DNA of 64,000 bases from a virus: IMG/VR virus record IMGVR_UViG_3300049043_000070, positions 62,001 to 126,000 of that record. The stretch is one strand, 5' to 3'. This document shows, one piece after another, positions 27,101-36,419 of the stretch; the first letter of the stretch is position 1; every line of letters begins with the position of its first letter. The notes below the pieces were generated by a model. That model did not search any database. It was not told the origin of the DNA and was given only the letters and a program-made list of their open reading frames with translations. Both the position numbers and the translations under genes were made by a program.

Positions 27101-29892
27101 TTCTGGAACTGGACTGAGATGTAATATTATTGTTTCTAATGGATCGGTAATTGAAGTTACCGTTACAAACTCTGGACTAAATTACACAGCAGACTTTAAT
27201 GTTTCATCGTCACCAGCTGAAATTGGTGGCGGTTCTGGTCTTGTGCTTGCTGCTAAATTGAATACTGTAAGCAAGCAATATGCTAATACATCTCTTGATA
27301 TTCAAAAGAGTAACTGATCTCACAATCTCTGCTGATGAATTTGGTACAATTGGTGTTGCTAGATTCAAAAAATCATAGCTCTTTATTGGTCAGGCGGGTA
27401 ATGGTTCGGTTGTTCTTAAGACTGGAGCCTGATAGCGGACTAGATGCTGATTTACTTGATGGAGCACAAGGAGCATATTATCTAAATGCTTCTAATATGA
27501 ATTCTGGTATTCTCTATCCTGTTGATAGACTTTCTGGTACATATAATATCAGTCATTTCTGGTCAATCAGGTAATACTATTCGTTTGATTTCAAATACAA
27601 CAAACCCAACATCAAATCCATCACCAAATGCTTTCTCTGCTGGTATTGTTTCTGATCTTAGAAATAATGTTTCAAACGGTCTTAGTGATGGTGGAACTAA
27701 AAACTTAGTTGTTACAATTAGACCAGGAGGATCTGGTTTTACTGTAGATGGTGGTGTCAAACAGTTAGCATTTACAGATAATGATAACATGTGGTTACGT
27801 GGTTCTGGAACTAACGTTAGACACCTTTGGTTCATGGTGAAGGTTTGGACATCACTAAATGATGGTCCTGGAACTGGACTTGATGCTGACAGACTTGATA
27901 ACAGACAAGGAACATGGTTCCAAAATGCTATCAATATGAATACTGGTATGCTAAGCGATAATCGCTTACCACCATACCAGACTAAAAAAGATTTCCAAGA
28001 TTTCGATTAGAATTCTTTCATTTACTGGGCAACCAAGATACAGAATTTATGTACCAGATGAGCTCTTAAATACCACACCATTCCTCCCTGGTCTCACAGT
28101 TAACCTTTATAATGCGAACGACCAAGGAACAGGTGTCATTTCTATTACTGATATACTAGTAAATAGTGATCCAAATGATGTATTTAATAATTACTCAATT
28201 ATTACTGGTACGCTAACAACAGGTAATTTTGTTGGTGCTGTATCTATTGGTATCGCAAACAACAAAAAACCATTCAAAGATTTTAGTATTGCTACTCTTG
28301 ATGCTAATGCCGATGGAATTCCAGATGGCAATTTTGTTGCTGCTACACTAGAAAGTGATGGTGGTACTGCTAACCTAAGACTTGGTAGAAAAGATGGTCA
28401 GGCATCATCCCCTGGTCTATATTTTAACTCATCAACACTTGCTGCTACTTATAATGCCGCTATTGTTGCTACAGGTGGTAACGGAATCTACCGCTAGTGG
28501 TACTCTTGATGTCAAGGTTGTTAATGCTGATGGATTCACACTTAATGGAAATAAGATCTGGAATGCTGGTAATGTAACATTCAATAGCACAAACGTTGTT
28601 TCTACAGCAGTCATTCGTGATGCTTCTGGTAACTTTGCTGCTGGTACAATCACAGCAAACTTAACTGGTGCCGCTTCTCAGAACGTTCTAAAGATCTGGC
28701 GATACCATGACTGGTTCGCTAACAATTACTGGTGCTGGAAGCAATCTGAGTGTATCTGGTACTTTAGGTGTTACTGGTAATACAACATTAACTGCGAACT
28801 TAACTGTTGACACTAATACTCTTTATGTTGATAGTGTCGGAAAACGTATTGGTGTTGGATTGAATCCATCATCCGCAGCAACATCTGATAGCAAACTTCA
28901 AGTATTTGGTGGTGCTCTAGGAACAACATCAGGTAATGCTACTTATATTGCTTCTTTTGAAAATACAAATTCAAACTATAGTAGATTATTAATCTTCCAA
29001 AGAAGAAATGCTAATGGATCTGATTGGCAAACAGAGTTCAACAAGAATCCAACAAAGAATAGATGTAACCGATCAAGCATATATCGAGTTCAACCCATCT
29101 GGTTCTACTTTTGGTCTTGCTTTAGGAACTCAGAATAACGAGTCTTTAAGATTAATTCAAACTGGTGAGGTTGGTATTCGTAAAACACCTGCTACTGGTT
29201 ATAACTTAGATGTATCTGGTAAAGGTAGATTCTCAACATCCATGGAAATTCGTGATGCTTCCGATAACTCTGGAGCACCAATTCTATTCCTTGGATCAAG
29301 TGGATTCAGAAACTTTAGAGTTGGCAATCAATTAAGTGCTAATGATGTATTTGAAATTACAGCATCTACAGCAAACGGAGGAACTACTTGGCAATCAACT
29401 CCAGCACTTGCTATTTCTGGCGCATCTCAATTAGTTGGTATTGGAACCACTACATTTACTAGTACAGCAACTGGATCAACCGTAGTTTATAAACTCAATG
29501 TAGAAGGAAACTTAAATGTAAACGGACAGGTTTATCAAAATAATCTTCCATTTGTAACTTCCAGATGGACTCAATCTACAAATGGAGCAGATATTCATAG
29601 ACTATCTCGTGTTGGTATCAATAAAGCAGATCCAACATTTACATTACATGTTCTTGGAAGTGCTAACATAGAAGGTCAAGATTTTGTTAGTGGCGTAAAT
29701 AATCGAGTTCTATATGCTAATGGAGATCGCCAGTGGCTAGATACATATGGAGTATTCAAGTCTAACCGCACAAGTATTGCTGAGAACGTTACTGTTCCAT
29801 CAAATACAAATGCTATGACGGCTGGCCCAGTATCCATAAATACAGGATATACAATCACAATTCAAGCAAACGCAGCATGGAGTATCGTTTAA
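21192..29892 (+). CDS. Giant tail fibre protein (about 2,900 residues), many frameshifts
   Basis: The gene opens MSFQINSDREQIRASRPSLI and ends with a TAA at 29890-29892. The first 672 codons are uninterrupted. They contain two GSGYT/RGYVTAP beta modules (21370-21600) and a segment near 22090-22360 that resembles the first coils of a right-handed beta-helix (DGRSAVNPVRTIKRAAQIAW, then ETIVISGGDYVEDNPISLP). Breaks follow near 23205, 23950, 24310, 24620, 24850, 25260, 25350, 26190, 26510, 27310, 27540, 28010, 28490, 28690 and 29040. Later parts hold two Cys/FGGN helical modules (23395-24500), further GSGY modules (26200-27270), two GLDADLLD..QG..Y.NA.NMNSG modules (27440-27990), RD.SGNFAAGTITANLTGAA fibre repeats (28610-28680), and a C-terminal SNTHVLGS/WLDTYG tail. 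It is expected to be a trimeric adhesin-type fibre. The receptor cannot be told from sequence. Confidence 0.75.
27436..27990 (+). repeat. Two GLDADLLDG-type fibre repeats
   Basis: Segments at about 27436-27545 and 27856-27985 share the order SGLDAD(L/R)LD, QG, NA.NMN(S/T)G(I/M)L and DRL/NRL. This repeat type is common in the shafts of phage tail fibres. Confidence 0.7.
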
Positions 29893-29893
29893 C

Positions 29894-30755
29894 ATGAGTA
29901 ATCTTAGTGTAGGATATATTTCTGGAGGATCTCAGAATAACAATACTATTAGGATTCCTTCTGGTCAACTTTTGATGCTTGAAGGAAATTTACAAGTTCC
30001 TGTTTGGACTACTGCATCAAGACCTACATCTCCCAATATTGGGTTTATTGGATATAACAGTACTTTAGGTATTTTTGAACTATATAAAGGATCACCCGAC
30101 GGTTGGGTATCTACTGGGGCAGCATCTGCTCCAGATGGTTCTTCGATATCAAAAGCAGCGACATCTGGATTACAATTAAAAACAGATTATCCATCAAAAA
30201 CAAATGGATTATATTGGATTAAATCTCCTCTGATGCCAAATGCATTACAGATGTATGTTGATATGGTGGAAGATGGTGGAGGATATGATTTTTATAATAT
30301 TACAAGCGGTCCATCGGTTTCATATATTACAGAAACTCATGGTGGAACTTCATTAGGATTACCTTTGTGGGAAGGAAGAAGTCCTGGATGTTGGTTGGCT
30401 GCTTCTAAAGCAGTTGCATATTTTGATAATGCTAATTTTGGATCGTATTGGAACGCTTGTGGTCATGTTTACAAACCAAATGGTGGTGGAAACTACACTG
30501 GATGTATTATGAGAAGTTCGTATTATGGAGGGAATAATTGCCCCGATTGGAGAGTGGCAAGTAGTCAAAGATGGTGGATTAGAAACACCACTCACTCCGA
30601 ACCAAATGGTGACTATAATGGAAATGGATTTTTAGCAATTTATGGTGGTCAAATAGGCAACCCATTTGATGTAAATACTAATATGGGGATTTAATGATGG
30701 CGGTGCATATGCTACTGGAAATAGATATCTAGTTTCAACAAATACAAAGACATAA
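29894..30755 (+). CDS. Tail-tip protein with fibrinogen-related domain, one frameshift
   Basis: The ATG at 29894 is two bases after the giant fibre stop. It starts MSNLSVGYISGGSQNNNTIR; the early segment has a fibre-like IGYNSTLGIFELYKGSPDGW module. From about residue 100 the sequence resembles a fibrinogen C-terminal-like (FReD) domain: NGLYWIKSPL, a YVDM strand, and many Trp/Gly/Cys positions (GCWLAASKAVAYFDNANFGS, RWWIRNTTHSE). An indel near 30690 truncates the first frame. The next frame continues GFNDGGAYATGNRYLVSTNT to the stop at 30753-30755. FReD domains bind acetylated or other glycans, so a receptor-binding role is inferred. A second, diverged FReD-type gene lies at 36.4 kb. Confidence 0.65.
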
Positions 30756-30761
30756 TAAATA
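30754..30761 (+). promoter_or_regulatory. Late promoter-like octamer AATAAATA
   Basis: AATAAATA lies at the end of the fibrinogen-like gene and 22 bases before the ATG of the oxygenase gene. It matches seven of eight bases of the late element. Confidence 0.45.
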
Positions 30762-30783
30762 TCACATATATCTGCTATAGATC

Positions 30784-31478
30784 ATGAATTTTGAAAATTT
30801 TGAACTGTTTCCAAAAGTGGTAACAATATACAGAATATGATCAAGAAAAACACCAAAAAATTATTGATATCACAAATCAAATAATTGAGAATATTAAACC
30901 TGGAAATAGTGAGTATTCCAAGAATGCTGTGGATAATTCTCTAACTCATTATTATAATCAATCAACATCTTCTTTACTTTATGAATGCTGAAGAACTAGA
31001 AGATTTTAGAAAATGGTGTTCTGATTGTGCAAAACACTTCATGACAGAGGTATTAGATTATACTATAGAAGAAAATAATTCCATACTCGTAACTGATTCC
31101 TGGTTGAATGTATGTGGTGAGAGATCACATCAAATTAAACACAATCATCATAATTGTTTAGTTTCTGGAACATATTATGTTACTAGGCAAGAATGGGTTC
31201 ATGCTGGAATTGAATTTTATAAACCAAATATAGAACTACATCCTATGCTGAGCTCACACAAGAACATGGGATGAACAACTCTAATAAATACACCAGATAT
31301 ATTGAAACTCTTTATCCATCTTCTGGTGATCTACTTCTTTGGTCTTCTGAGATGCTACATGGATATAATGGTATGACTAATTTTTGGGAAAGGAAGAACA
31401 TCTATCTCCATGAATTTTTTACCAAAAACAATAGATAATGGAAAATATTCATTCACTATTAAAGAATACGGAGAATAA
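30784..31478 (+). CDS. 2-oxoglutarate/Fe(II)-dependent oxygenase family protein, frameshifted
   Basis: The gene starts MNFENFELFPKVV and ends KYSFTIKEYGE. Breaks lie near 30835, 30980, 31250 and 31390. The motif order fits the 2OG-FeII_Oxy_5 type family. A first metal-binding stretch HQIKHNHHNCLVSGTYYV (near 31125-31185) resembles the usual HPHxHPxSxLSGVYYV. GDLLLWSSEMLHGY (near 31325-31365) carries the distal His. An Arg before SISMNFLP (near 31390-31420) is expected to bind 2-oxoglutarate. Length after repair is about 230 residues, normal for the family. These enzymes hydroxylate proteins, nucleic acids or small molecules. They are common in marine T4-like phages, but substrates are generally unproven. 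Its place among tail-fibre genes suggests modification of a virion or host-surface protein, which is inference only. Confidence 0.75.
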
Positions 31479-31486
31479 TTTTACAA

Positions 31487-31771
31487 ATGGAATTTCCTAA
31501 AACAAGATCTGAATTTAGAGAATGGGCAAATCAAAGAAATAGCGACATTCAAAATTTTAATTCTAATCGTTCTAGGATGTATGGTCCTCTCGGAAAGCAA
31601 CTAGATCTTTTATGGCATGATATAAATAATGGTACTATCCCTGGTAGGGGTGGGTTATTTCATCAGTATATTGAGAATGTAAAATCTAGTGTTAAGAAAC
31701 CAGATTTTGATGTAGATGAATACCAAAATTTTGATTTTTCAAAAGAAAAATTTGTAGAGGATCTTGATTAA
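31487..31771 (+). CDS. Conserved small phage protein with QLDLLWHD motif
   Basis: A complete 94-codon frame, MEFPKTRSEFREWANQRN to VEDLD, starts 8 bases after the oxygenase stop. The central YGPLGKQLDLLWHDINNGTI resembles a short motif seen in many small tail-fibre-associated phage proteins, where a G.QLD.LWH.I core is followed by a variable linker. It is soluble, charged, with no Cys and no membrane segment. Its position between an oxygenase and a tail-tip gene suggests a tail assembly or chaperone function, but I cannot assign one. Confidence 0.65.
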   Translation: MEFPKTRSEFREWANQRNSDIQNFNSNRSRMYGPLGKQLDLLWHDINNGTIPGRGGLFHQYIENVKSSVKKPDFDVDEYQNFDFSKEKFVEDLD

Positions 31772-31776
31772 GAGTT

Positions 31777-32989
31777 ATGTCTAGCAAAATTAAAGTAGAT
31801 TTCCTAGAGACTTTATCTGGATCTGGAACTCTAACTTCCAACAATAGTATATCTGTAACTGGTAATATTAATTTTACTGGAGTCTCTGCAAAATGGAACT
31901 CCATTTTGTTACTTTACCATCACAAACTGATGCTACGAGAGGTTCATACTTAGTATCAGATGGTAATAACGGTGCCTTTTGGGCATATCCTGGAGGGAGC
32001 ACAGGAGCATCTTCTCCTTTATCTGGAACTTATAGATATTGGAGCATTTACACGCATGGATTTCTTGCTGGTGGATACAAAGGATCACAACCATGGAGAT
32101 CGGTGAATAAAACTTGGCATAATACTGATGTTACCATTTATTGCGGCGAGCAACTAGATAGAGCAGCATCATATTTAGATGGTACTTTTAGTCATTATAA
32201 TGCTTACGTTCATGGTTGTGTAGATAGCTTTCTGGTAATTCTGCCCATACATCATCATACAATTTACATAATGGTGTTTTGAGACAGAGAGGTGATGGAA
32301 CATTCTCCCAGCATACTTATGGTTATGATGGAGACAATCCAGCTGCTGTTATGGGATATAACACAGCAGGTGGTTGGAATATGAGTGTAGCAAGAGATTA
32401 TCATAGTTGCGCTACTAATATTATTGGAGAAGCAGGATATATTACTGGAGGTGGATCTTCCGCAACTGATAAGATGCATTTCCCAACAGAAATTATGTAC
32501 ACAACAAATGGTTCACCATCTGCTGCTAGTATGACATCTGGATGTGGGCAAGAATTTAGAGGATGGTTTAACATCGCTGGAACACAATGTTATATCACAT
32601 ACTCAAATGATAGCTGGACAAATCAAACATTCTGTGGTGGAGATGCTTGGAGTAAATTCTTACCATCAAAATGGGGATTTTTCTACGCAGGAACTGGTAA
32701 TAATGTTACTACTCCAATCAGAAAAGTAAATGGAATAACTGGAGCTAACTTATCAGACTTCAGTAAAATTAGATCTGTTGGTGAAGAAAACTACCAGATG
32801 GGTCAAGACTGGGGTTATATGTTAGGTAACTATGATAACCAACAAAATAATCATACGGTTAAATTTACATACGCAACGGATGCTCAAACTACTATGGGTG
32901 CTGCTACAAGACCCAAAGGTCATTATGGTCAATCATCTGGTGCATGTCCACCTGCAGCAGCAACTGTAACAGCAACGAGGGCACTATAA
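31777..32989 (+). CDS. Tail-tip adhesin, possibly a Kelch-like beta-propeller, frameshifted
   Basis: The start at 31777 gives MSSKIKVDFLETLSGSGTLT, a short N-terminal segment like those of other fibre-tip proteins in this window. After breaks near 31905 and 32240 the frame continues to TAA at 32987-32989 (about 400 residues). The body has repeating Gly-rich, aromatic-rich units, for example HGFLAGGYKGSQPW and AGYITGGGSSATDKMHFPTE, separated by about 50 residues. A GG followed by a hydrophobic strand and a Trp/Tyr is the pattern of Kelch or galactose-oxidase-like propeller blades. The blade assignment is tentative. Together with the neighbouring fibrinogen-like genes it probably forms alternative receptor-binding tips. 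The next ATG overlaps its stop. Confidence 0.65.
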
Positions 32990-33773
32990 TGAAATATCTA
33001 GTAATAAAATCATCTTTATTAGATCCATCAGCATTTCTTTCAGCAGAAGCTTCTGGTGATGAAAGATTTATTTTTGAAGAAATCTTTACCCTTTTAAATT
33101 TTAGTTGTATTAGAGTAACAGAAGAATTATTTTCTATCTACAAACAAATATGGAATGGGAAATATATTGAAGTTGAATCTTCTGTTGCAGAAAAGGGATC
33201 TATACATTTTTCAGAAATAAGAGATTTTGGTAGGGAGTTTATTAGTGGTGGATCTACTGGTCCATATGCTACAAAAATTGATGTGGAAATGACCTCTGAA
33301 TTGAAAGAAAAGTTGTAGCATTTATGAGATTATTTGCTAAGGAAGTGATTGAAGATGAATACACTAAAAGATATTTTGCTCTTAAAAACGTTTCAGAATT
33401 AGAAAGTGCTTCTTGGGAAATTCAAAAACACGAAGCACGAGAGTGGTTAGCATATGAAGGATCAGATGGACACAAAACTCCATTCTTAGATTACTTATCA
33501 GTAGAAAAAGAAATTGATAGAACAGAATTAGCAACTAAAATTTTAGAAAAGGCAGAATTATATGAAGATAATTTGTCAACTTTATTAGTAGAGATGCAAA
33601 AATTACTCAAATTATTTAAAAATGCCTCCACAATATGGGATCTAAATATATTATACGAAGATTATTTCAATATCATGATGCCCCAATCTCAAGCAATTGC
33701 TTTGGGCAGAACAGTATCTGAAACTGATTGGACTAGATTAACTGAGGTGAAATCAAATGGATTCAATTTCTAA
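32989..33773 (+). CDS. Conserved protein with tail-assembly-chaperone-like C-terminal half, one frameshift
   Basis: Two frames (32989-33318 and 33324-33773) join smoothly if one A is restored near 33312: the junction then reads TSELKEKVVAFMRLFAKEV. The product is about 262 residues. The first half starts MKYLVIKSSLLDPSAFLSAE and is unrecognised. The second half contains AREWLAYEGSDGHKTPFLDY followed by EIDRTELATKILEKAELYE, a pattern found in small phage fibre-assembly proteins in which PFLD-x-L and ID-R-x-E-L-A-x-KI are separated by 8-10 residues. The protein is helical and acidic. ATG overlaps the stop of the propeller-like gene, so the two are probably translationally coupled, consistent with a dedicated folding partner. 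Confidence 0.6.
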
Positions 33774-34549
33774 GCATATTGACGCAAATAATATTGTCAA
33801 TTCAAATATATCTGATATAAAACTGAGTAAAGATTTTATAGAAGAATATAATATTTCAGATTTAGATTGGAAATTATTGGAATCTGCCTTACATATGGAG
33901 GGTGGTATGACAGATTATCAATGTCGTCATTTTGTAAAAAATTCCCAATTAACTCCATGGAGATCTGTAAGACAGTGTTTGTTGGAGCTCGAGACTAGGT
34001 ATCACTCATATGTTGAGATTAAATGTAGTCTCAGAAAAGCAGAAGTTTTAAGAAAAAAATTTTTACGTGATTATGAAAATTGTGATGACGAATTAGCAAA
34101 AGAACTCATCGAAATTGATATTGATAAAAACGATTATGATATTACTATTTGGAAAAGAAAGTATAATCAAGGCTCAGAAGGAAATGGATACCTTCCTAAA
34201 CTTAATTAAGGAGCATGTATCTACGGAAGAAGATATTAAATTCTTTACGGAGGTGAACGAAAGTGAAGAAAGAAAATATTGGATTGCTCGTATGGGAAAG
34301 CAAGCTGCTATGGATATTGTCTCTTACGGAAGAATTGGATCTGGAAATATGGATTTAATTGCTATGATGGATGAACAAGATCAGGTAGCATCATTAGAAA
34401 TTGCTATCAAATATTCGGGAATGATTGGCGGAGGTATTGATAAAATTAATAAAGCATTACAACCAGAGTTTCAAAATTACTTACAAGAGAAAGGAATTAA
34501 TGCTCCTCAATTATTACCACATGATTTTATAGGACAAAAGCAACTATGA
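33757..34549 (+). CDS. Conserved T4-like phage protein of unknown function, one frameshift
   Basis: The ATG at 33757 overlaps the previous gene by 17 bases. The first frame runs to about 34170 and the protein continues in the next frame (DTFLNLIKEHVSTEEDIKFF) to the TGA at 34547-34549, giving about 263 residues. The C-terminal portion, EERKYWIARMGKQAAMDIVS followed by YGRIGSGNMDLIAMM, is a well-kept block that I associate with conserved hypothetical proteins of marine T4-like phages. It is mostly helical, with no Cys cluster and no membrane segment. The next small gene begins 4 bases before the stop. Function cannot be stated. Confidence 0.6.
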
Positions 34550-34761
34550 GACACTTGCAATTAGCACCAGTTATTCACGTAGAAATTTACAAAACATATA
34601 ACATAGATCCATCTTCAAAACAAGTGAATCAAGATGTTGTTTTAGACTTATGTAATCACCACCAAAGTAAAGTTACTGCTGAGGGTGATTACGCTTTTAT
34701 TAATGCGGTGGTATCTTCTTATGGCGATTTTCTCTCTTCCAATCAATCCGAAGCTAAATGA
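34546..34761 (+). CDS. Small hypothetical protein, or 5' part of the next gene
   Basis: A 71-codon frame, MRHLQLAPVIHVEIYKTYNI to SEAK, begins in ATGA overlap with the preceding stop. It has no recognised motif. It overlaps the following large gene by 41 bases in another frame. Because indels are common in this window, it might instead be the true N-terminus of the following protein, with an indel near 34720-34740. The complete start context favours a separate small gene only weakly. Confidence 0.45.
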   Translation: MRHLQLAPVIHVEIYKTYNIDPSSKQVNQDVVLDLCNHHQSKVTAEGDYAFINAVVSSYGDFLSSNQSEAK

Positions 34762-36418
34762 GGAGTTTGTAGAGGGAACTTTTATACCCTTTCTCAAATC
34801 ACACAAACATTTAATTTTTGATTTGTATTTTACTTGCCGTATGCCTCCTTTTTCGCAGGATGCTATGGGTGATGTTTTTGTTTCTGAAAAAGAGACAACA
34901 TATAATGCTGTTTATATTTCAAATCAAACAGAAATACCACTGTCAGCAACTTTCAATAACATATACGTTGTACCAAACCAACAAAATTTAAATTTGTTCA
35001 TAGAAAATTTTAAACCATTATATGATGTTGGTATAAGGACTGCTACTATACCACATACTTCTTGGATACTAACTGGTCAAATTCAAAAAGAGTTTCCAGA
35101 TCTTTATATAAAGAATACAATTCTCAGAGAAGTAGCAAAAGCCAATGATATTGTATCTCTTGCTAAGGCTGGATTTCATTACATCAATCTAGATAGAGAT
35201 TTAATGAGAGACAAAGATCAATTGCTTCGTCTAAAAGAAACAAAAGAATTTTGTATTGTAAATGGAATGCCAGTAAAGTTCTCTATGTTATCTAATGAGG
35301 GATGTTGGGGTGGTTGTCCAATAATGCCAGAGCATTACCATTATAACAGCACCAGAGAAAAAGATAATCCCCAATATTTTAATGATAGTATTAGTAGAAT
35401 TTCCTGCTCTAGTTGGGATGAAAAAGATCCAGCATCATCTCTAAAAGCAGCAAATCTTCCTCCATGGAAAAAAGACTGGGAAGAAATGTTTGATTTGGGG
35501 ATTGACATTTTCAAAATGCATGGTAGAGAATCTGGTATGCGTCTCAAAGAATCTATGGACATCATAGAAAGATGGAATTTGGATGAGGAATTATTATTTC
35601 CCCAATTTAATGATTACATGACTGATATGGAAATGGGAACCAGACCTATTGATATATGGAGAGATAAAATTAAGAGTTGTAAGTTTGATTGCTGGAATTG
35701 TAACTATTGCGATTCCGTTGTTAAATCAACCATGAAGAAGCAAAATCTCAAAGTAGATGAATATACGATACGGGTTTTAGATTTTATCGATAATGCTTCC
35801 TTACACACGACATCATTCGTAGAAAGTGGTTATGATGTTGAGGGTCTAAGTTCTAATAAAATTAGACATCTATTAAACAACTTGTGTTCTTACGAAGACG
35901 TAAAGTACCTAGAGATTGGAGTTTATAACGGTAGTACTTTTTGTGCCGCTATTCAAAATAATGATCTAATCGCATATGCTTGTGATACATGGGAAGATAA
36001 AAATATAAAACCATTTAGAGATGAAATTGAATGGAATAATGTTGAGGGTTCTTTGGAGACATTTATTTCTAATGTTGAAAAATATGGAACTGATGGTTCA
36101 GAAATCAATATTTTACAAGGTGATTGTAGAAGTATTCAACAAAAAAATGTACACCACAAAATCAATCTGATTTTTTATGATGGTAACCACGATTATGATG
36201 TTCAAAAAGAATCTCTAACAAATCTATTAAATTATGTTGACAATAAATTTATATTAGTTATTGATGATTGTAATTTTGATGGAGTTGTTGATTCGGTAGA
36301 TCAATTCATAAATACAAATAAATTAACCACCATTTTCAAGAGATTAATTTTAACCACTGAGTTAGAAGATGAACAATCATGGTGGAATGGTATTTACTTG
36401 CTCGTCTTAGAAAAATAA
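34721..36418 (+). CDS. Fusion protein: U32-like Cys-rich TIM-barrel domain plus class I methyltransferase
   Basis: The proposed start gives MAIFSLPINPKLNEEFVEGT, about 565 residues without internal break. Residues about 70-230 look like a TIM-barrel with strands LYDVGIRTATIPH, IKNTILREV and HYINLDRDLMRD, then FSMLSNEGCWGGCP. This order, with an NEGC..CP element, resembles U32-type peptidase/hydroxylase-like proteins. A dense Cys cluster C-x3-C-x2-C-x2-C (CKFDCWNCNYC, about 35676-35709) could hold an iron-sulfur cluster or zinc. Residues from about 394 form a SAM-dependent methyltransferase of the Methyltransf_24 type: YLEIGVYNGSTF (SAM loop), IAYACDTWED, NILQGD, LIFYDGNHDY, LVIDDCNFDG. The two halves are joined in one uninterrupted frame. 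It lies in the tail-tip region, two bases upstream of a fibrinogen-like gene. The domain calls come from motif reading; the substrate is unknown. Confidence 0.6.
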   Translation: MAIFSLPINPKLNEEFVEGTFIPFLKSHKHLIFDLYFTCRMPPFSQDAMGDVFVSEKETTYNAVYISNQTEIPLSATFNNIYVVPNQQNLNLFIENFKPLYDVGIRTATIPHTSWILTGQIQKEFPDLYIKNTILREVAKANDIVSLAKAGFHYINLDRDLMRDKDQLLRLKETKEFCIVNGMPVKFSMLSNEGCWGGCPIMPEHYHYNSTREKDNPQYFNDSISRISCSSWDEKDPASSLKAANLPPWKKDWEEMFDLGIDIFKMHGRESGMRLKESMDIIERWNLDEELLFPQFNDYMTDMEMGTRPIDIWRDKIKSCKFDCWNCNYCDSVVKSTMKKQNLKVDEYTIRVLDFIDNASLHTTSFVESGYDVEGLSSNKIRHLLNNLCSYEDVKYLEIGVYNGSTFCAAIQNNDLIAYACDTWEDKNIKPFRDEIEWNNVEGSLETFISNVEKYGTDGSEINILQGDCRSIQQKNVHHKINLIFYDGNHDYDVQKESLTNLLNYVDNKFILVIDDCNFDGVVDSVDQFINTNKLTTIFKRLILTTELEDEQSWWNGIYLLVLEK

Positions 36419-36419
36419 A

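Noticed and set aside
35676-35709. CX3CX2C as a radical-SAM signature
   Set aside because: The motif is in the middle of the protein, lacks the usual aromatic residue before the third Cys, has a fourth Cys three residues on, and sits behind a U32-like barrel rather than at its first strand.
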